Origin: Hyphomicrobiales bacterium
GTDB taxonomy: Bacteria; Pseudomonadota; Alphaproteobacteria; Rhizobiales; Rhizobiaceae
Reading direction: 5' to 3'
DNA length: 64,000 nt
Assembly: GCA_900472575.1 (NCBI GenBank)
Contig: UCIV01000017.1
Coordinates: forward strand, 186,001-250,000
The stretch's first letter is position 1. Each line of letters starts with the position of its first letter. Shown piece by piece: positions 54,274 to 62,938 of the stretch. The notes below the pieces were generated by a model, which saw only the letters and a program-made list of their open reading frames with translations, searched no databases and was not told where the DNA came from. The position numbers and the translations under genes were made by a program.

Positions 54274-54699
54274 ATGGCGACATCTCAGACATCATCATAT
54301 GGCAATCCGAACCCGATCAGCGCTCTGACCGGCTCCACCTGGTTCGGTTATCTGGCGCGCACCATCCTGACCTTCATCTTCTGGGCAAGCGGGCTTTCCA
54401 AGCTGATCGACTTCAATGCCGGCGTCGCCGAGATGGCGCATTTCGGGCTGGAACCGGCGGTCGCCTTCAACATCGCGACGATCGTCACCCAGCTCGGCGG
54501 CTCGATCCTCATCATCCTCAATCGCTGGACCTGGCTCGGCGCAGGCGCTCTGGCAGTTTTCACCGCCTTGACGATACCGCTCGTGCATCACTTCTGGACG
54601 ATGGAGGAGCCGTTCAAGACGATCGAATTCTATGTGGTGATGGAGCATATCACGGTGATCGGCGCGCTGATGGTGGTCGCCTGGAAAGCGCGGACCTGA
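54274..54699 (+). CDS. DoxX-family membrane protein
   Basis: 141-aa protein with four hydrophobic helices and the DoxX start pattern YLARTILTFIFWASGLSKLI, then FGLEPAVAFNIATIVTQLGG. DoxX-like proteins are linked with redox or thiol stress in some bacteria, but the biochemical role is unknown. The ATG at 54274 follows GGGGGGACATC. It is 93 bases downstream of the oxidoreductase gene and could be co-transcribed. Confidence 0.85.
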   Translation: MATSQTSSYGNPNPISALTGSTWFGYLARTILTFIFWASGLSKLIDFNAGVAEMAHFGLEPAVAFNIATIVTQLGGSILIILNRWTWLGAGALAVFTALTIPLVHHFWTMEEPFKTIEFYVVMEHITVIGALMVVAWKART

Positions 54700-54708
54700 A
54701 ATGCAAAA

Positions 54709-54733
54709 GCCCGCCGCGATCGACGCGACGGGC
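54709..54733. terminator. Probable terminator between DoxX and the L,D-transpeptidase
   Basis: GCCCGCCGCG, loop ATCGA, CGCGACGGGC, with one C-A mismatch. It lies between two convergent genes; the T tract is poor on the plus side and TTTTGC on the minus side. Confidence 0.5.
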
Positions 54734-54757
54734 CTGACTGAATTCGGGCTTACGGGT

Positions 54758-55369
54758 TCAGGCCTGGATGACGACGACCTTCGCGCCAACCTGAACGCGG
54801 TTGTAGAGATCGATCACGTCGTGGTTCATCATGCGGATGCAGCCGCTCGACATGGCGTGGCCGATCGATTCCGGCTGGTTGGTGCCGTGCAGGCGGAACA
54901 TCGTGTCGTTGCCGTTGCGATAGAGATACATGGCGCGGGCGCCGAGCGGGTTGTTCGGGCCGCCCGGCAGGCCGCCGGCGAGCTTGCGATAACGTTCCTC
55001 GCGGCGCTGCATGGCGGGCGTCGGGGTCCAGGACGGCCATTCGGCCTTGCGACCGACATAGGCATTGCCGGAAAGCGCCATGCCAGCGCGGCCGACACCG
55101 ACGCCGTAACGGATCGCCTGACCGCCGCCGAGGACGTAATAGGCGCGGCGTGCAGGCGTATCGACCACAACGGTGCCGGGGGCATAGTTGCCGGAGAAGG
55201 CAACCTGCTGGCGGCGCAGTTCCGGCTTGATCTTGTCGATCGGCACGCGGTGAAGGGGGAACTCTTCTTCCGGCACGGCAGCGTAATTTTGCTGCTCGTT
55301 ATAGGTCGAAGCGCAACCGGCCAGCAAAAGCGGCAAGCCAGCCAGAAGGCCGCGGCGTGAAATCGGCAT
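54758..55369 (-). CDS. L,D-transpeptidase (ErfK/YbiS type) lipoprotein
   Basis: 203-aa enzyme that makes 3-3 peptidoglycan crosslinks or anchors outer-membrane proteins to the wall. The N-terminus MPISRRGLLAGLPLLLAGCA combines a twin-arginine-type start with a lipobox (LAGC), so it is probably a lipoprotein. The YkuD catalytic motif is HGTNQPESIGHAMSSGCIRM, with catalytic Cys in SSGCIRM and His upstream. Further family parts are DTPARRAYYVLGGGQAIRYG. Rhizobia have many paralogs of this enzyme. Beta-barrel tethering is a known role in related genera but not shown here. Confidence 0.92.
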   Translation of the reverse strand: MPISRRGLLAGLPLLLAGCASTYNEQQNYAAVPEEEFPLHRVPIDKIKPELRRQQVAFSGNYAPGTVVVDTPARRAYYVLGGGQAIRYGVGVGRAGMALSGNAYVGRKAEWPSWTPTPAMQRREERYRKLAGGLPGGPNNPLGARAMYLYRNGNDTMFRLHGTNQPESIGHAMSSGCIRMMNHDVIDLYNRVQVGAKVVVIQA

Positions 55370-55481
55370 GATCGTGTCCTTGATGCGTCGAAAAGATGAC
55401 GCAAGCTAAGGACGTTATGGTTAATGCTTCGCTAATGACGTGTGTCGCCGAAGCCTCGGCTGGTAACAATCGTGTTTGATG

Positions 55482-56273
55482 TCACTCGTCTTCGCAGGGC
55501 CATGAGGGCGGCATCTTCAGTCCCTCCGGCAATTTCGTCCTGTCGTCGCCGCAAGCCAGCGCAATCTGGTCCTGCTTGAGGCCCGTCGCCTTGGACAGAT
55601 CAACACCTTCGATCCGGGTCAGGAAAAGGAACGCGTTGTTGAAATCAACCGGCCCGCTCATATCGACATTATGGAAGGTTGCGCGAGAAAGATTGACCAG
55701 CGCAAAACGGGTGTTCGCCAGCTTTGCCTTGTAAAAGATCGCGCGACCGAGCTCGGCCTTGGTGAAGTCGACATTGGTCAGGTCGGCATCGGAAAAATTC
55801 GACCGCTGCATTTCGGCCGAGACGAACGTCGCGCCGGCAGCAGAAATGCCGGAGAGATTGCTGCGATAGCCTTCCGCGCGCTCGAAATTGGCATCTCTTG
55901 CATCCGAACCGGCGAGCGAGGCACGCACCAGCATAGCCTTGCTGAAATTCGCATTCTTGATGTTCGTACGGCTGAGATCGGTCATGCTGAAATCAACGCC
56001 GGAGAGATTGGCTCCCTCGAAATTGCTGTTGTCCAGCATCAGCAGCCGCTTCTTGCAGTTGCTCCAGTCAACACCGGGCGTCGGATAGGCACGGCAATCG
56101 ACCGCGGCCGCTTCACCCGCAAAGAAGAATGCCGGCATGATCGCAATCGCGGCGAAGATAAAAATACGCCTGATGGCCCCGATGACGGAGGCGACGCCGA
56201 AGACGATATCTCTGTTGCTCATCACATGCTGACCTGTTGGCGCGAACGAAGCCGATTTCTTATCCTGAACCAT
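55482..56273 (-). CDS. Pentapeptide-repeat exported protein
   Basis: 263-aa protein. After a signal or membrane segment (RRIFIFAAIAIMPAFFFAGE, cleavage near EAAA), the sequence is made of A(N/D)LxX-type pentapeptides: NFEGANLSGVDFSMTDLSRT, SNFSDADLTNVDFTKAEL and similar, about 25 units forming a right-handed quadrilateral helix. Cys residues flank the repeat (VDCRAY and NCKK at the start, ALACGDD and WPCEDE at the end). I chose the ATG at 56273; one at 56222 is an alternative. Function is unknown. Confidence 0.8.
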   Translation of the reverse strand: MVQDKKSASFAPTGQHVMSNRDIVFGVASVIGAIRRIFIFAAIAIMPAFFFAGEAAAVDCRAYPTPGVDWSNCKKRLLMLDNSNFEGANLSGVDFSMTDLSRTNIKNANFSKAMLVRASLAGSDARDANFERAEGYRSNLSGISAAGATFVSAEMQRSNFSDADLTNVDFTKAELGRAIFYKAKLANTRFALVNLSRATFHNVDMSGPVDFNNAFLFLTRIEGVDLSKATGLKQDQIALACGDDRTKLPEGLKMPPSWPCEDE

Positions 56274-56468
56274 ACCTATTCTTCTTTCACGCGACACGAA
56301 AGAGATAGGCAATCAGCCAGATGTGATCAGATATAAGAATGAACTCAGCGTTACCAAGACCTTTTCAGCCCCGGATAATATCCGGCGGATGAAATTGAAA
56401 AACGGCAACTTAAAAGCTGCCGTTCATCATTGATGTTGCACGAGACATTCTCGCAACCGGACCGAAGA

Positions 56469-58133
56469 TCACATGCTCGGATAGACCGGTCCCTCGCCGC
56501 CCTGCGGCGGCACCCAGTTGATATTCTGGTTGGGGTCCTTGATATCGCAGGTCTTGCAATGGACGCAGTTCTGCGCGTTGATCACATAAACCTCCTCGCC
56601 ATTCTGCTCGCGCCACTCGTAGACGCCTGCCGGACAGTAACGCGTAGACGGACCGGCATAGATGTCATGCTCGGAGCGCTTCTGAAGCTCCATGTCCTTC
56701 ACCTTGAGATGGACCGGCTGATCCTCCTCGTGATTTGTGTTGGACAGAAAGACGGACGACAGGCGGTCGAAGGTCAACACGCCATCCGGCTTGGGATAGT
56801 CGATAGGTTTATGCTTTGCCGCCGGTTCGAGCGACTGGGCGTCGGTCTTGCCGTGTTTCAGCGTGCCGAACAACGAGAAGCCGAACAGCTGGTTGGTCCA
56901 CATGTCCAGCCCGCCGAGCGGGATGCCGATGACGGTGCCGAATTTGGACCAGAGCGGCTTGACGTTGCGGACCAGCTTCAGGTCCTTGCCGATCGGGCCG
57001 GAACGCCATTCATTCTCGATCTCGACCGGTTCGTCGTTGGCGCGGCCGTCGGCAATTGCTGCGGCGATCTTGTCGGCGGCGAGCATGCCGGAGAGAACGG
57101 CATTATGCGAACCCTTGATGCGCGGCACGTTGACGAAGCCTGCCGAGCAGCCGATCAGCGCGCCACCGGGGAAAGAAAGCTTCGGCACCGACTGGTAACC
57201 GCCCTCGGTGATTGCACGGGCGCCGTAAGAAATGCGCTTGGCGCCCTCGAAGGTAGGCGCGATTGCCGGATGGGTCTTGAACCGCTGGAACTCCTCAAAG
57301 GGAAAGAGATAGGGGTTCTTGTAGTTCAGGTGCAGGACGAAGCCGACGGCGACGAGATTGTCTTCCAGGTGATAGAGGAAGGAACCACCGCCGGTCTTCA
57401 TGTCAAGCGGCCAGCCGAAGGAGTGCTGGACGAGACCTAACTTATGGTTCTCGGGCTTTACTTCCCACAGTTCCTTGATGCCGATACCGAATTTCTGGAC
57501 GTCACGATCCTTCGACAGCTCGAACTTCTCGATCAGCTGCTTGGCAAGCGAGCCGCGCACGCCTTCACCGATCAGCGTATATTTGCCCAAGAGCGCCATG
57601 CCGCGGGTGTAATTCGGGCCGGGCTCGCCGTTCTTCTCGATGCCCATGTCGCCGGTCGCTACGCCGATAACGTTGCCTGCATCGTCATAAAGCACTTCGC
57701 TTGCGGCAAAGCCCGGATAGATCTCGACACCGAGTTCCTCCGCCTTGGTCGCAAGCCACCGACAGACATTGCCGAGCGAGACGATGTACTTGCCGTGATT
57801 GTTCATCAGCGGCGGCATGGCGAAGTTCGGCAGGCGGACGGAGCCTGCTGGCCCTAAGAACAGGAACTGGTCGTCGGTGACCTTGGTCTTGAACGGATGC
57901 CCCTCCTCCTCCTGCCAACCAGGCAGGAGCGCATCGATGCCGACCGGATCGACCACCGCGCCGGAGAGAATATGGGCGCCGACTTCCGCGCCCTTTTCCA
58001 GCACCACGACGGTGAGGTCGGGATTGATTTGCTTCAGCCGGATTGCAGCGGACAGGCCGGCCGGGCCAGCTCCGACGATCACGACGTCGAATTCCATCAT
58101 CTCCCGTTCGGGAAGTTCCATCTCTTCGCTCAT
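56469..58133 (-). CDS. Electron-transfer flavoprotein-ubiquinone oxidoreductase
   Basis: 554-aa inner-membrane flavoprotein that passes electrons from ETF (fatty acid and amino acid dehydrogenases) to ubiquinone. The FAD site is DVVIVGAGPAGLSAAIRLKQ. Ubiquinone/membrane segments are near GFVLHLNYKNPYLFP and TEGGYQSVPKLSFPGGALIG. The C-terminal 4Fe-4S cluster cysteines are in STRYCPAGVYEW and NAQNCVHCKTCDIKDP. I chose MSEEMELPEREMMEFDVVIV at 58133; the frame opens at 58187. Length agrees with bacterial ETF-QO (about 550 aa). Confidence 0.95.
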   Translation of the reverse strand: MSEEMELPEREMMEFDVVIVGAGPAGLSAAIRLKQINPDLTVVVLEKGAEVGAHILSGAVVDPVGIDALLPGWQEEEGHPFKTKVTDDQFLFLGPAGSVRLPNFAMPPLMNNHGKYIVSLGNVCRWLATKAEELGVEIYPGFAASEVLYDDAGNVIGVATGDMGIEKNGEPGPNYTRGMALLGKYTLIGEGVRGSLAKQLIEKFELSKDRDVQKFGIGIKELWEVKPENHKLGLVQHSFGWPLDMKTGGGSFLYHLEDNLVAVGFVLHLNYKNPYLFPFEEFQRFKTHPAIAPTFEGAKRISYGARAITEGGYQSVPKLSFPGGALIGCSAGFVNVPRIKGSHNAVLSGMLAADKIAAAIADGRANDEPVEIENEWRSGPIGKDLKLVRNVKPLWSKFGTVIGIPLGGLDMWTNQLFGFSLFGTLKHGKTDAQSLEPAAKHKPIDYPKPDGVLTFDRLSSVFLSNTNHEEDQPVHLKVKDMELQKRSEHDIYAGPSTRYCPAGVYEWREQNGEEVYVINAQNCVHCKTCDIKDPNQNINWVPPQGGEGPVYPSM

Positions 58134-58531
58134 TCCATATGCCTCCGCCTTGGCGGGATCCCCTTTTGTCAAACTATTCCTTGGCAAATGCCAGGATGGT
58201 TGTCGAGCCGAGATGCGACACCCGCTGACCAGACACGAAGACCCACTCCCTTATCTGCAGGACAAATAACGTTTACGTCAACGTCAAAATGTCGCACAAA
58301 TCTCCAAGCTCTTGTTGTCATACAACCTGACAAGCTGCAAGTTCCTTCGAAACAGGATATCCGTAAAGTCAAACCGCACCACAAGCCAAGGCCTCATGCA
58401 TGATTGCGTCCTAACGCCGCCCCGCTTCGTCTGCGCCTGATCGAGCCGATCCAAAGACCGGATCAGGCTTCCAATGTGAGCCGCGGCCATTATAACCGCA
58501 TGCACAGACAACATCGTCACAGGAGAACGGA
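58134..58531. other. Divergent intergenic region ETF-QO / SDR gene
   Basis: 398 bases with no supported gene. The frames open here give basic or Arg/Ser-rich shadow peptides. It must hold promoters for both flanking genes; no clear -35/-10 pair was found. Confidence 0.4.
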
Positions 58532-59320
58532 ATGGATCTGGGAATTTCGGGCAAAAGGGCGCTTGTCCTCGCTTCTTCGCGCGGTTTGGGCCTCGGGATC
58601 GCAACGGCGCTCGCCAATGAAGGCGCCAATGTTCTCCTGGTGGGACGTTCGGGCGACAAGCTCGCCGAAAACTGCAAGACGATCAACGCCGCCGGAAAAG
58701 GCAAAGCTGACTGGGTCTGGGGCGACCTCGCCGACGAGAATTTCGGCGAGGCAATGGTTGAAGCGGTTAGCCAAAAGCTCGGCGGCATCGATATTCTCGT
58801 CAACAACACCGGAGGCCCGACGCCCGGTGGCACGCAGGACATGAGCGCCGACAAGCTCGACAGCTTCTTCCAGTCGATGGTGCTGAGGGTGATTTCGCTG
58901 ACCAACGCGCTCCTGCCGCAGATGAAGGAACAAGGCTGGGGCCGCATCCTGACCGTCGCCTCTTCCGGCGTCCTCGAACCGATCCCCAACCTGGCTCTGT
59001 CCAACACGCTGCGCGGCGCGCTGGTCGGCTGGAACAAGACGCTTGCAACCGAAGTCGCCGGCTCCGGTGTGACCGCAAACATGCTGCTTCCAGGCCGTAT
59101 CCTGACAGACCGTATCGAGGAACTGGATGGCGCCAATGCCAAACGGCTCGGCAAGAGCATGGAAGAAATCCGCGAAGCTTCGGTAAAGACCATTCCGGCC
59201 GGTCGCCTCGGCACGGTCGCGGAATTCGGTGCCGCCGGCGCCTTCCTCTGCTCGGAACCGGCAAGCTACATTACCGGCACGATGCTGCGCGTCGATGGCG
59301 GCGCGGCAAAGTCGCTCTGA
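58532..59320 (+). CDS. Atypical short-chain dehydrogenase/reductase
   Basis: 262-aa SDR-fold protein close to 3-oxoacyl-ACP reductases in overall shape: the nucleotide-site segment ALVLASSRGLGLGIATALAN, DILVNNTGGPTPGG (the NNAG-type motif) and the C-terminal ITGTMLRVDGG. The usual TGxxxGIG is changed to ASSRGLGLG. The catalytic Tyr-xxx-Lys is missing: Ser157 stands at the Tyr position and Arg161 at the Lys position (ALSNTLRGAL), downstream of a normal Ser144. This matches the SDR subgroup described as lacking a perfect catalytic tetrad. Its activity is therefore doubtful or altered. Confidence 0.88.
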   Translation: MDLGISGKRALVLASSRGLGLGIATALANEGANVLLVGRSGDKLAENCKTINAAGKGKADWVWGDLADENFGEAMVEAVSQKLGGIDILVNNTGGPTPGGTQDMSADKLDSFFQSMVLRVISLTNALLPQMKEQGWGRILTVASSGVLEPIPNLALSNTLRGALVGWNKTLATEVAGSGVTANMLLPGRILTDRIEELDGANAKRLGKSMEEIREASVKTIPAGRLGTVAEFGAAGAFLCSEPASYITGTMLRVDGGAAKSL

Positions 59321-59328
59321 CACTTTCA

Positions 59329-59349
59329 GGCCCGGTGAACAGCCGGGCC
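59329..59349 (+). terminator. Terminator of the SDR gene
   Basis: GGCCCGG, 7-base loop, CCGGGCC, then CGTTCATTT. It starts 9 bases after the stop. The T tract is short, so termination may be partial. Confidence 0.55.
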
Positions 59350-59458
59350 CGTTCATTTGCGGGGATCGGTTTGCCGCATCCGCGGCAACCATCCGGCATT
59401 GATGGCAGCGGCATTCGTCTTATCTTCCTCGTGACCTCAACGACATGAGAGAGCGGCA

Positions 59459-59662
59459 ATGCATTTAATCAGGCTTATCGCCGGTATTTTCGGTTTTCTC
59501 GTCGGCCTCATCGGGCTTGTCTGGATCGGTCAGGGCACGGGCGTGTTTCCCTACCCGCGCTCCAGCTTCATGATAAACCAGACGCCCTGGATCTTCTGGG
59601 GATTGCTGGCGACCGTCTTCGGCGTGCTGATCGTTTGGGCATCGCGCCGCTTCCGGATCTGA
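59459..59662 (+). CDS. Small two-helix membrane protein (67 aa)
   Basis: Short membrane protein with two hydrophobic segments (LIAGIFGFLVGLIGLVWIGQ and TPWIFWGLLATVFGVLIVWA) separated by a short loop (GTGVFPYPRSSFMINQ). The ATG at 59459 is preceded by GAGAG. It looks like the small conserved membrane proteins of alphaproteobacteria that contain a GQGTGxFP loop. No function is known. It lies 158 bases before the DnaB-like gene on the same strand. Confidence 0.78.
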   Translation: MHLIRLIAGIFGFLVGLIGLVWIGQGTGVFPYPRSSFMINQTPWIFWGLLATVFGVLIVWASRRFRI

Positions 59663-59820
59663 CGGGCTTCGGCTATCATCTGATTCCGGCGCGGCCCGCG
59701 CCTCCCCCCTCCGATCGGGAAAGCAGATTTCATGCTGGGCACTGGCGATTTCAACCGACTGTCCGGGCAGAAGCAAAAGGAGGGATTGCGAATATTGCTC
59801 GCATCAGGAGGTTTTCGTCG

Positions 59821-60534
59821 ATGAAATTTTCGGCCCCCATCTATCACCTGAAGCGTAAGGCCAAGGCCCTGTCGCGCCAACAATCCATCCCTCTCAATGC
59901 CGCGCTCGACCGTATCGCACGCACCGAAGGCTGCAAAAGCTGGAGCCTGCTTGCGGCGCGCCACGCCGCCGCGTCTCCAGCCAGTGAACTATATCAACAA
60001 CTGAAGCATGGCGATCTGGTGTTGATCGGCGCAAGGCCGGGACTTGGCAAGACGCTGATGGCGCTGGAACTGGCGCTTGAGGCGATGAAGGGCGGTAGCC
60101 GCGCCTTCTTCTTCACGCTGGAATATACGCAAGCGCAGATCGCCGACCGGCTCTTACGGCTGGGAACGGAGCCTTCCCGCTATGGCAAGCAGTTCATTTC
60201 GGATTGCTCGGACGGGATCAGTGCCGATTACATCATCAAGGCCACGGAGGATGCCGCCCCCGGCACATTGATCGTAGTCGACTATCTGCAATTGCTGGAT
60301 CAGCGACGTTCGACCCCGCCGCTCGACCAGCAGATTTCGGCGCTGCAATCCTTCGCGAGATCGAAAGGCCTGATCATCGTTTTCGTATCGCAGATCAGCC
60401 GCAGCTATGATCCGAAAGACAAGCCGTTTCCGACGCTCGACGATGTGCGACTTGCCAATCCGGTGGATCTGGCAGCATTCGACAAGACCTGCTTCCTCAA
60501 CGAAAGCGGCGTGCGTTTTCAGGCAAACGCCTGA
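59821..60534 (+). CDS. Short DnaB-helicase-like RecA-fold ATPase
   Basis: 237-aa protein with an N-terminal helical part (about 1-50, KAKALSRQQSIPLNAALDRI) and a RecA-type ATPase core. Walker A is GARPGLGKT (residues 70-78), the Walker B strand is LIVVDYLQLLD with Asp154, and FFTLEYTQAQIADRL and VFVSQISRSYD match the DnaB C-terminal domain. The N-terminal DnaB domain and the hexamer arginine finger region are missing, and it is about half the length of DnaB, so it is not the replicative helicase. AGGAGG lies before the ATG. The role is unknown; ATP binding is well supported. Confidence 0.8.
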   Translation: MKFSAPIYHLKRKAKALSRQQSIPLNAALDRIARTEGCKSWSLLAARHAAASPASELYQQLKHGDLVLIGARPGLGKTLMALELALEAMKGGSRAFFFTLEYTQAQIADRLLRLGTEPSRYGKQFISDCSDGISADYIIKATEDAAPGTLIVVDYLQLLDQRRSTPPLDQQISALQSFARSKGLIIVFVSQISRSYDPKDKPFPTLDDVRLANPVDLAAFDKTCFLNESGVRFQANA

Positions 60535-60540
60535 GAGAAT

Positions 60541-60572
60541 ATGCGAGCCGGGTCGATACGCCCGGCTCGCAT
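60541..60572. terminator. Bidirectional hairpin between the DnaB-like gene and the beta-lactamase
   Basis: Perfect 12-bp stem ATGCGAGCCGGG (60541-60552) and CCCGGCTCGCAT (60561-60572), loop TCGATACG. It sits between two convergent stops. Confidence 0.75.
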
Positions 60573-60578
60573 CTGATT

Positions 60579-61403
60579 TCAATTCGGCCGGCCGGAAGCC
60601 AGCTTCGGCAGGTCGGAAATCAGGCCGTCACGAACAGTGAAGCTGATCGGCTTGTCGGGATGCCGCTTGTTGTCCGCCAGCACGCGAGCGAACACGACCT
60701 TTTTGCCGCCCTTCTCTGCCCAACCGACGAACCAGCCGAGCGGACGGTCCCGATCCAGCTTGCCTTTCGCATCACGCAGCCAGCCGGCGCCGGTCTTGCC
60801 ATGAACAGTCCAGCCGTCACCGGCCTCAAAAGTCGGCACGATCGCCTGCGTCATGGTCACGGCCTTTGCCGAAATCGGCAGCTTGCCGGTGATGAAGCGC
60901 CGCAGGAAATCCACCTGCTGGTCGGGCGATATCTTCAGCGAGGAACTGAGCCAGGATTCCGTCAGCCCGTCGGTGCCGCCCGGCCCGCCATTAACGTCCC
61001 GATTGCCGTAGTCGAACCGGCGGACGTAATCGGCGAAGGCCTCCTTTCCGAGACGGCGGGTGATTTCCTGCGAATACCAGACGATCGAGTCCTTCTCCCA
61101 TATCGTCGGGTCGGTCGTCTTCTGCTCGCGCTCAGAGCGCTTGAACTTCGCCTGGTATTCCCAGCGGGGATTATGGTCATCCACAAGTATACCCTTGTCG
61201 TAGCCCATCATCGCCAGCGGCAGCTTGAAGGTCGATTGCGGATAGAAGGGGCTATCACATCCGCCCTCCCGGTGGATTGCCATACCGGTGTCGACGTCGA
61301 GAATGACGGTGCAGCGCACTGGCTCAGCGGCCCGGGCGGGAGCCGCAACGGCAACAACGGCCGCACCGAAAAGAGCGAGAAAGGAGAGTTTTCCAGGGGG
61401 CAA
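60579..61403 (-). CDS. Class D (OXA-type) beta-lactamase
   Basis: Exported serine beta-lactamase, 274 aa. The signal peptide is KLSFLALFGAAVVAVAAPAR (cleavage near ARAA). All class D motifs are present: active-site STFK with Ser57 and Lys60, SxV as S106-I-V108, YGN at residues 132-134, the omega-loop Trp at 151, and KTG at 203-205 in HGKTGAGW. The start is TTG at 61403, with GGAG about 10 bases upstream, so expression may be low. It is probably a chromosomal, not acquired, enzyme: no IS or integron features adjoin it. The hydrolysis spectrum cannot be read from sequence. Confidence 0.93.
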   Translation of the reverse strand: MPPGKLSFLALFGAAVVAVAAPARAAEPVRCTVILDVDTGMAIHREGGCDSPFYPQSTFKLPLAMMGYDKGILVDDHNPRWEYQAKFKRSEREQKTTDPTIWEKDSIVWYSQEITRRLGKEAFADYVRRFDYGNRDVNGGPGGTDGLTESWLSSSLKISPDQQVDFLRRFITGKLPISAKAVTMTQAIVPTFEAGDGWTVHGKTGAGWLRDAKGKLDRDRPLGWFVGWAEKGGKKVVFARVLADNKRHPDKPISFTVRDGLISDLPKLASGRPN

Positions 61404-61634
61404 GGCAGATCAACTCCATACGTTCGACAAGGGCCTTGCGATAGACATGAGCGACCCGGCCAAAACATGGCGGCATGGACATCCGGGCCATGATTTCACC
61501 AACATGAGAAATCTATCATTCAATCATATTTTCAGATGCTTAAATATTGATTTTATTTATCATTCGCGCGTTGACCCCGCTTCAATCCGCAGCTGCTAGA
61601 GGCCGCTCCGCATTCGTTAACAGCGGAGAATATA

Positions 61635-62345
61635 GTGTTTCTCGAAGGTATTTTCGGTGGCGGAAGCCAGTCCAGCTCACCGAGCCAATCATCGCCATCG
61701 TCCGGTTCTTCCGATGCGACGGACAACGAAACGACGACTGGTGAAAACAACACGGCACCATCAAGCGGCAGCCAGTCCGACACAGTCGAAAACTACTCGC
61801 CGGAAGAAACCGATGACGGTACCTATGGCCCGACGCCGCCTGCCGAAGCGGGAACGGACGAACCGGTAGACGAGAGCGCCTCTCAGCCTGTGGACGAGAC
61901 CGAGACCGCCGAGGCGCCCCATGCGGCAGACGGCGATGTTCCACCAGATGAAGCCGTCGCCGAGCACTCCACCTCTGATGAAGCTTCGGCATCGACCGAG
62001 GACGATAGCATATCGGGCAGCGAGCCGGATGCGGATTCATCTGCCGGCCAGGCGGACGGTTCAGCATCAACAAGCGCGCCCGCGGCAGGTTCGGGTGTCC
62101 GGGATTTCGTCACCCCGCTGCTGGCCGATCTTCAGGCGATCAGCCAACGTTCGTCTGCGAAGGCCAATGAGGACGTCTCGGCCAGCCAGCGGCGCGCTGC
62201 GGCCAATGTACATGACCAGATGATCCGGCAGATGCTCGACCAGATCTCGGCAACGGACACCGGCGCTTCGTCGACGCAGCTGTTCAAAAGCAAGGAAGCC
62301 GAACAAACGCAATCCCTGCCCGCCCGTTGGTACGCCGAAGCCTGA
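61635..62345 (+). CDS. Acidic Ser/Asp/Glu-rich low-complexity protein
   Basis: 236-aa protein of unknown function. Residues 1-150 are low-complexity and acidic (runs of S, D, E, T, P with repeated DEP/ETD-like units; start MFLEGIFGGGSQSSSPSQSS). Residues about 155-236 are ordered and helical (RDFVTPLLADLQAISQRSSA and NVHDQMIRQMLDQISATDTG). The start is GTG at 61635 with GGAG 6 bases upstream. There is no signal peptide. Composition resembles intrinsically disordered linker proteins. It is flanked by a good terminator. Confidence 0.65.
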   Translation: MFLEGIFGGGSQSSSPSQSSPSSGSSDATDNETTTGENNTAPSSGSQSDTVENYSPEETDDGTYGPTPPAEAGTDEPVDESASQPVDETETAEAPHAADGDVPPDEAVAEHSTSDEASASTEDDSISGSEPDADSSAGQADGSASTSAPAAGSGVRDFVTPLLADLQAISQRSSAKANEDVSASQRRAAANVHDQMIRQMLDQISATDTGASSTQLFKSKEAEQTQSLPARWYAEA

Positions 62346-62372
62346 CCGACACGATCGGGATCGGGCCGAAGC

Positions 62373-62399
62373 AAGGGGCGCAGCATCTGCGCCCCTTTT
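62373..62399 (+). terminator. Terminator of the acidic protein gene
   Basis: AAGGGGCGCAG, loop CAT, CTGCGCCCCTT, then TT. It starts 28 bases after the stop. Confidence 0.85.
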
Positions 62400-62453
62400 G
62401 CTATCCGCAAATGCAGTCGATGTCTGCCATCGGCCCGAAGCAGACAAATTGCG

Positions 62454-62708
62454 CTATCTGTTCATGTTTCGCAGAGCGCTGACAAAGAGGCCGTCGATAT
62501 AGTCTTGGCAACCTAACCGAGTTGCCGATTCGTCTAGTTTTCTTCGAATTTCTTCAGGCGGCCTGCTTGATGCAATTCCATTGGGCACGTTGTGGAACAC
62601 GTCCGCCAGAATTTGCGCTTTTCTCAGGTTCTCAGCTGCTCTGATTTCTATTAACGCATAATGCAGAACCGTTAGAATGACTTCATAATCTGTGACCTCT
62701 GATGGCAC
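62454..62708 (-). CDS. Unrecognised small protein (84 aa)
   Basis: Reading frame starting with GTG at 62708 (protein MPSEVTDYEVILTVLHYALI). It is mainly helical, continuing EIRAAENLRKAQILADVFHN, then RPPEEIRRKLDESATRLGCQ and DYIDGLFVSALRN. GAGGT lies 6 bases before the GTG, supporting translation. No domain is recognised. Compared with its left neighbours the codon use is less GC-rich, as in the two genes to its right. Confidence 0.58.
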   Translation of the reverse strand: MPSEVTDYEVILTVLHYALIEIRAAENLRKAQILADVFHNVPNGIASSRPPEEIRRKLDESATRLGCQDYIDGLFVSALRNMNR

Positions 62709-62938
62709 CGTCTTACCTCTGATCCATTCTGTCCAGGTGGGACGCGTTCGCTATGGAAAACTGAAAAGATTTCCTATTATCCCCGTCAGACGACACCGGT
62801 TAAGTGCTGCGCCAAATGTGGAAGAGATCATTCCGAACACGAACCAGTGTAGATGATGTCAGGGTGGCGGGTCGGCTTTCGGCCCACTGCGGACAACCCG
62901 GTGTCTTGAAACTGGCCGTCACAGGACAGACTGCCGTG

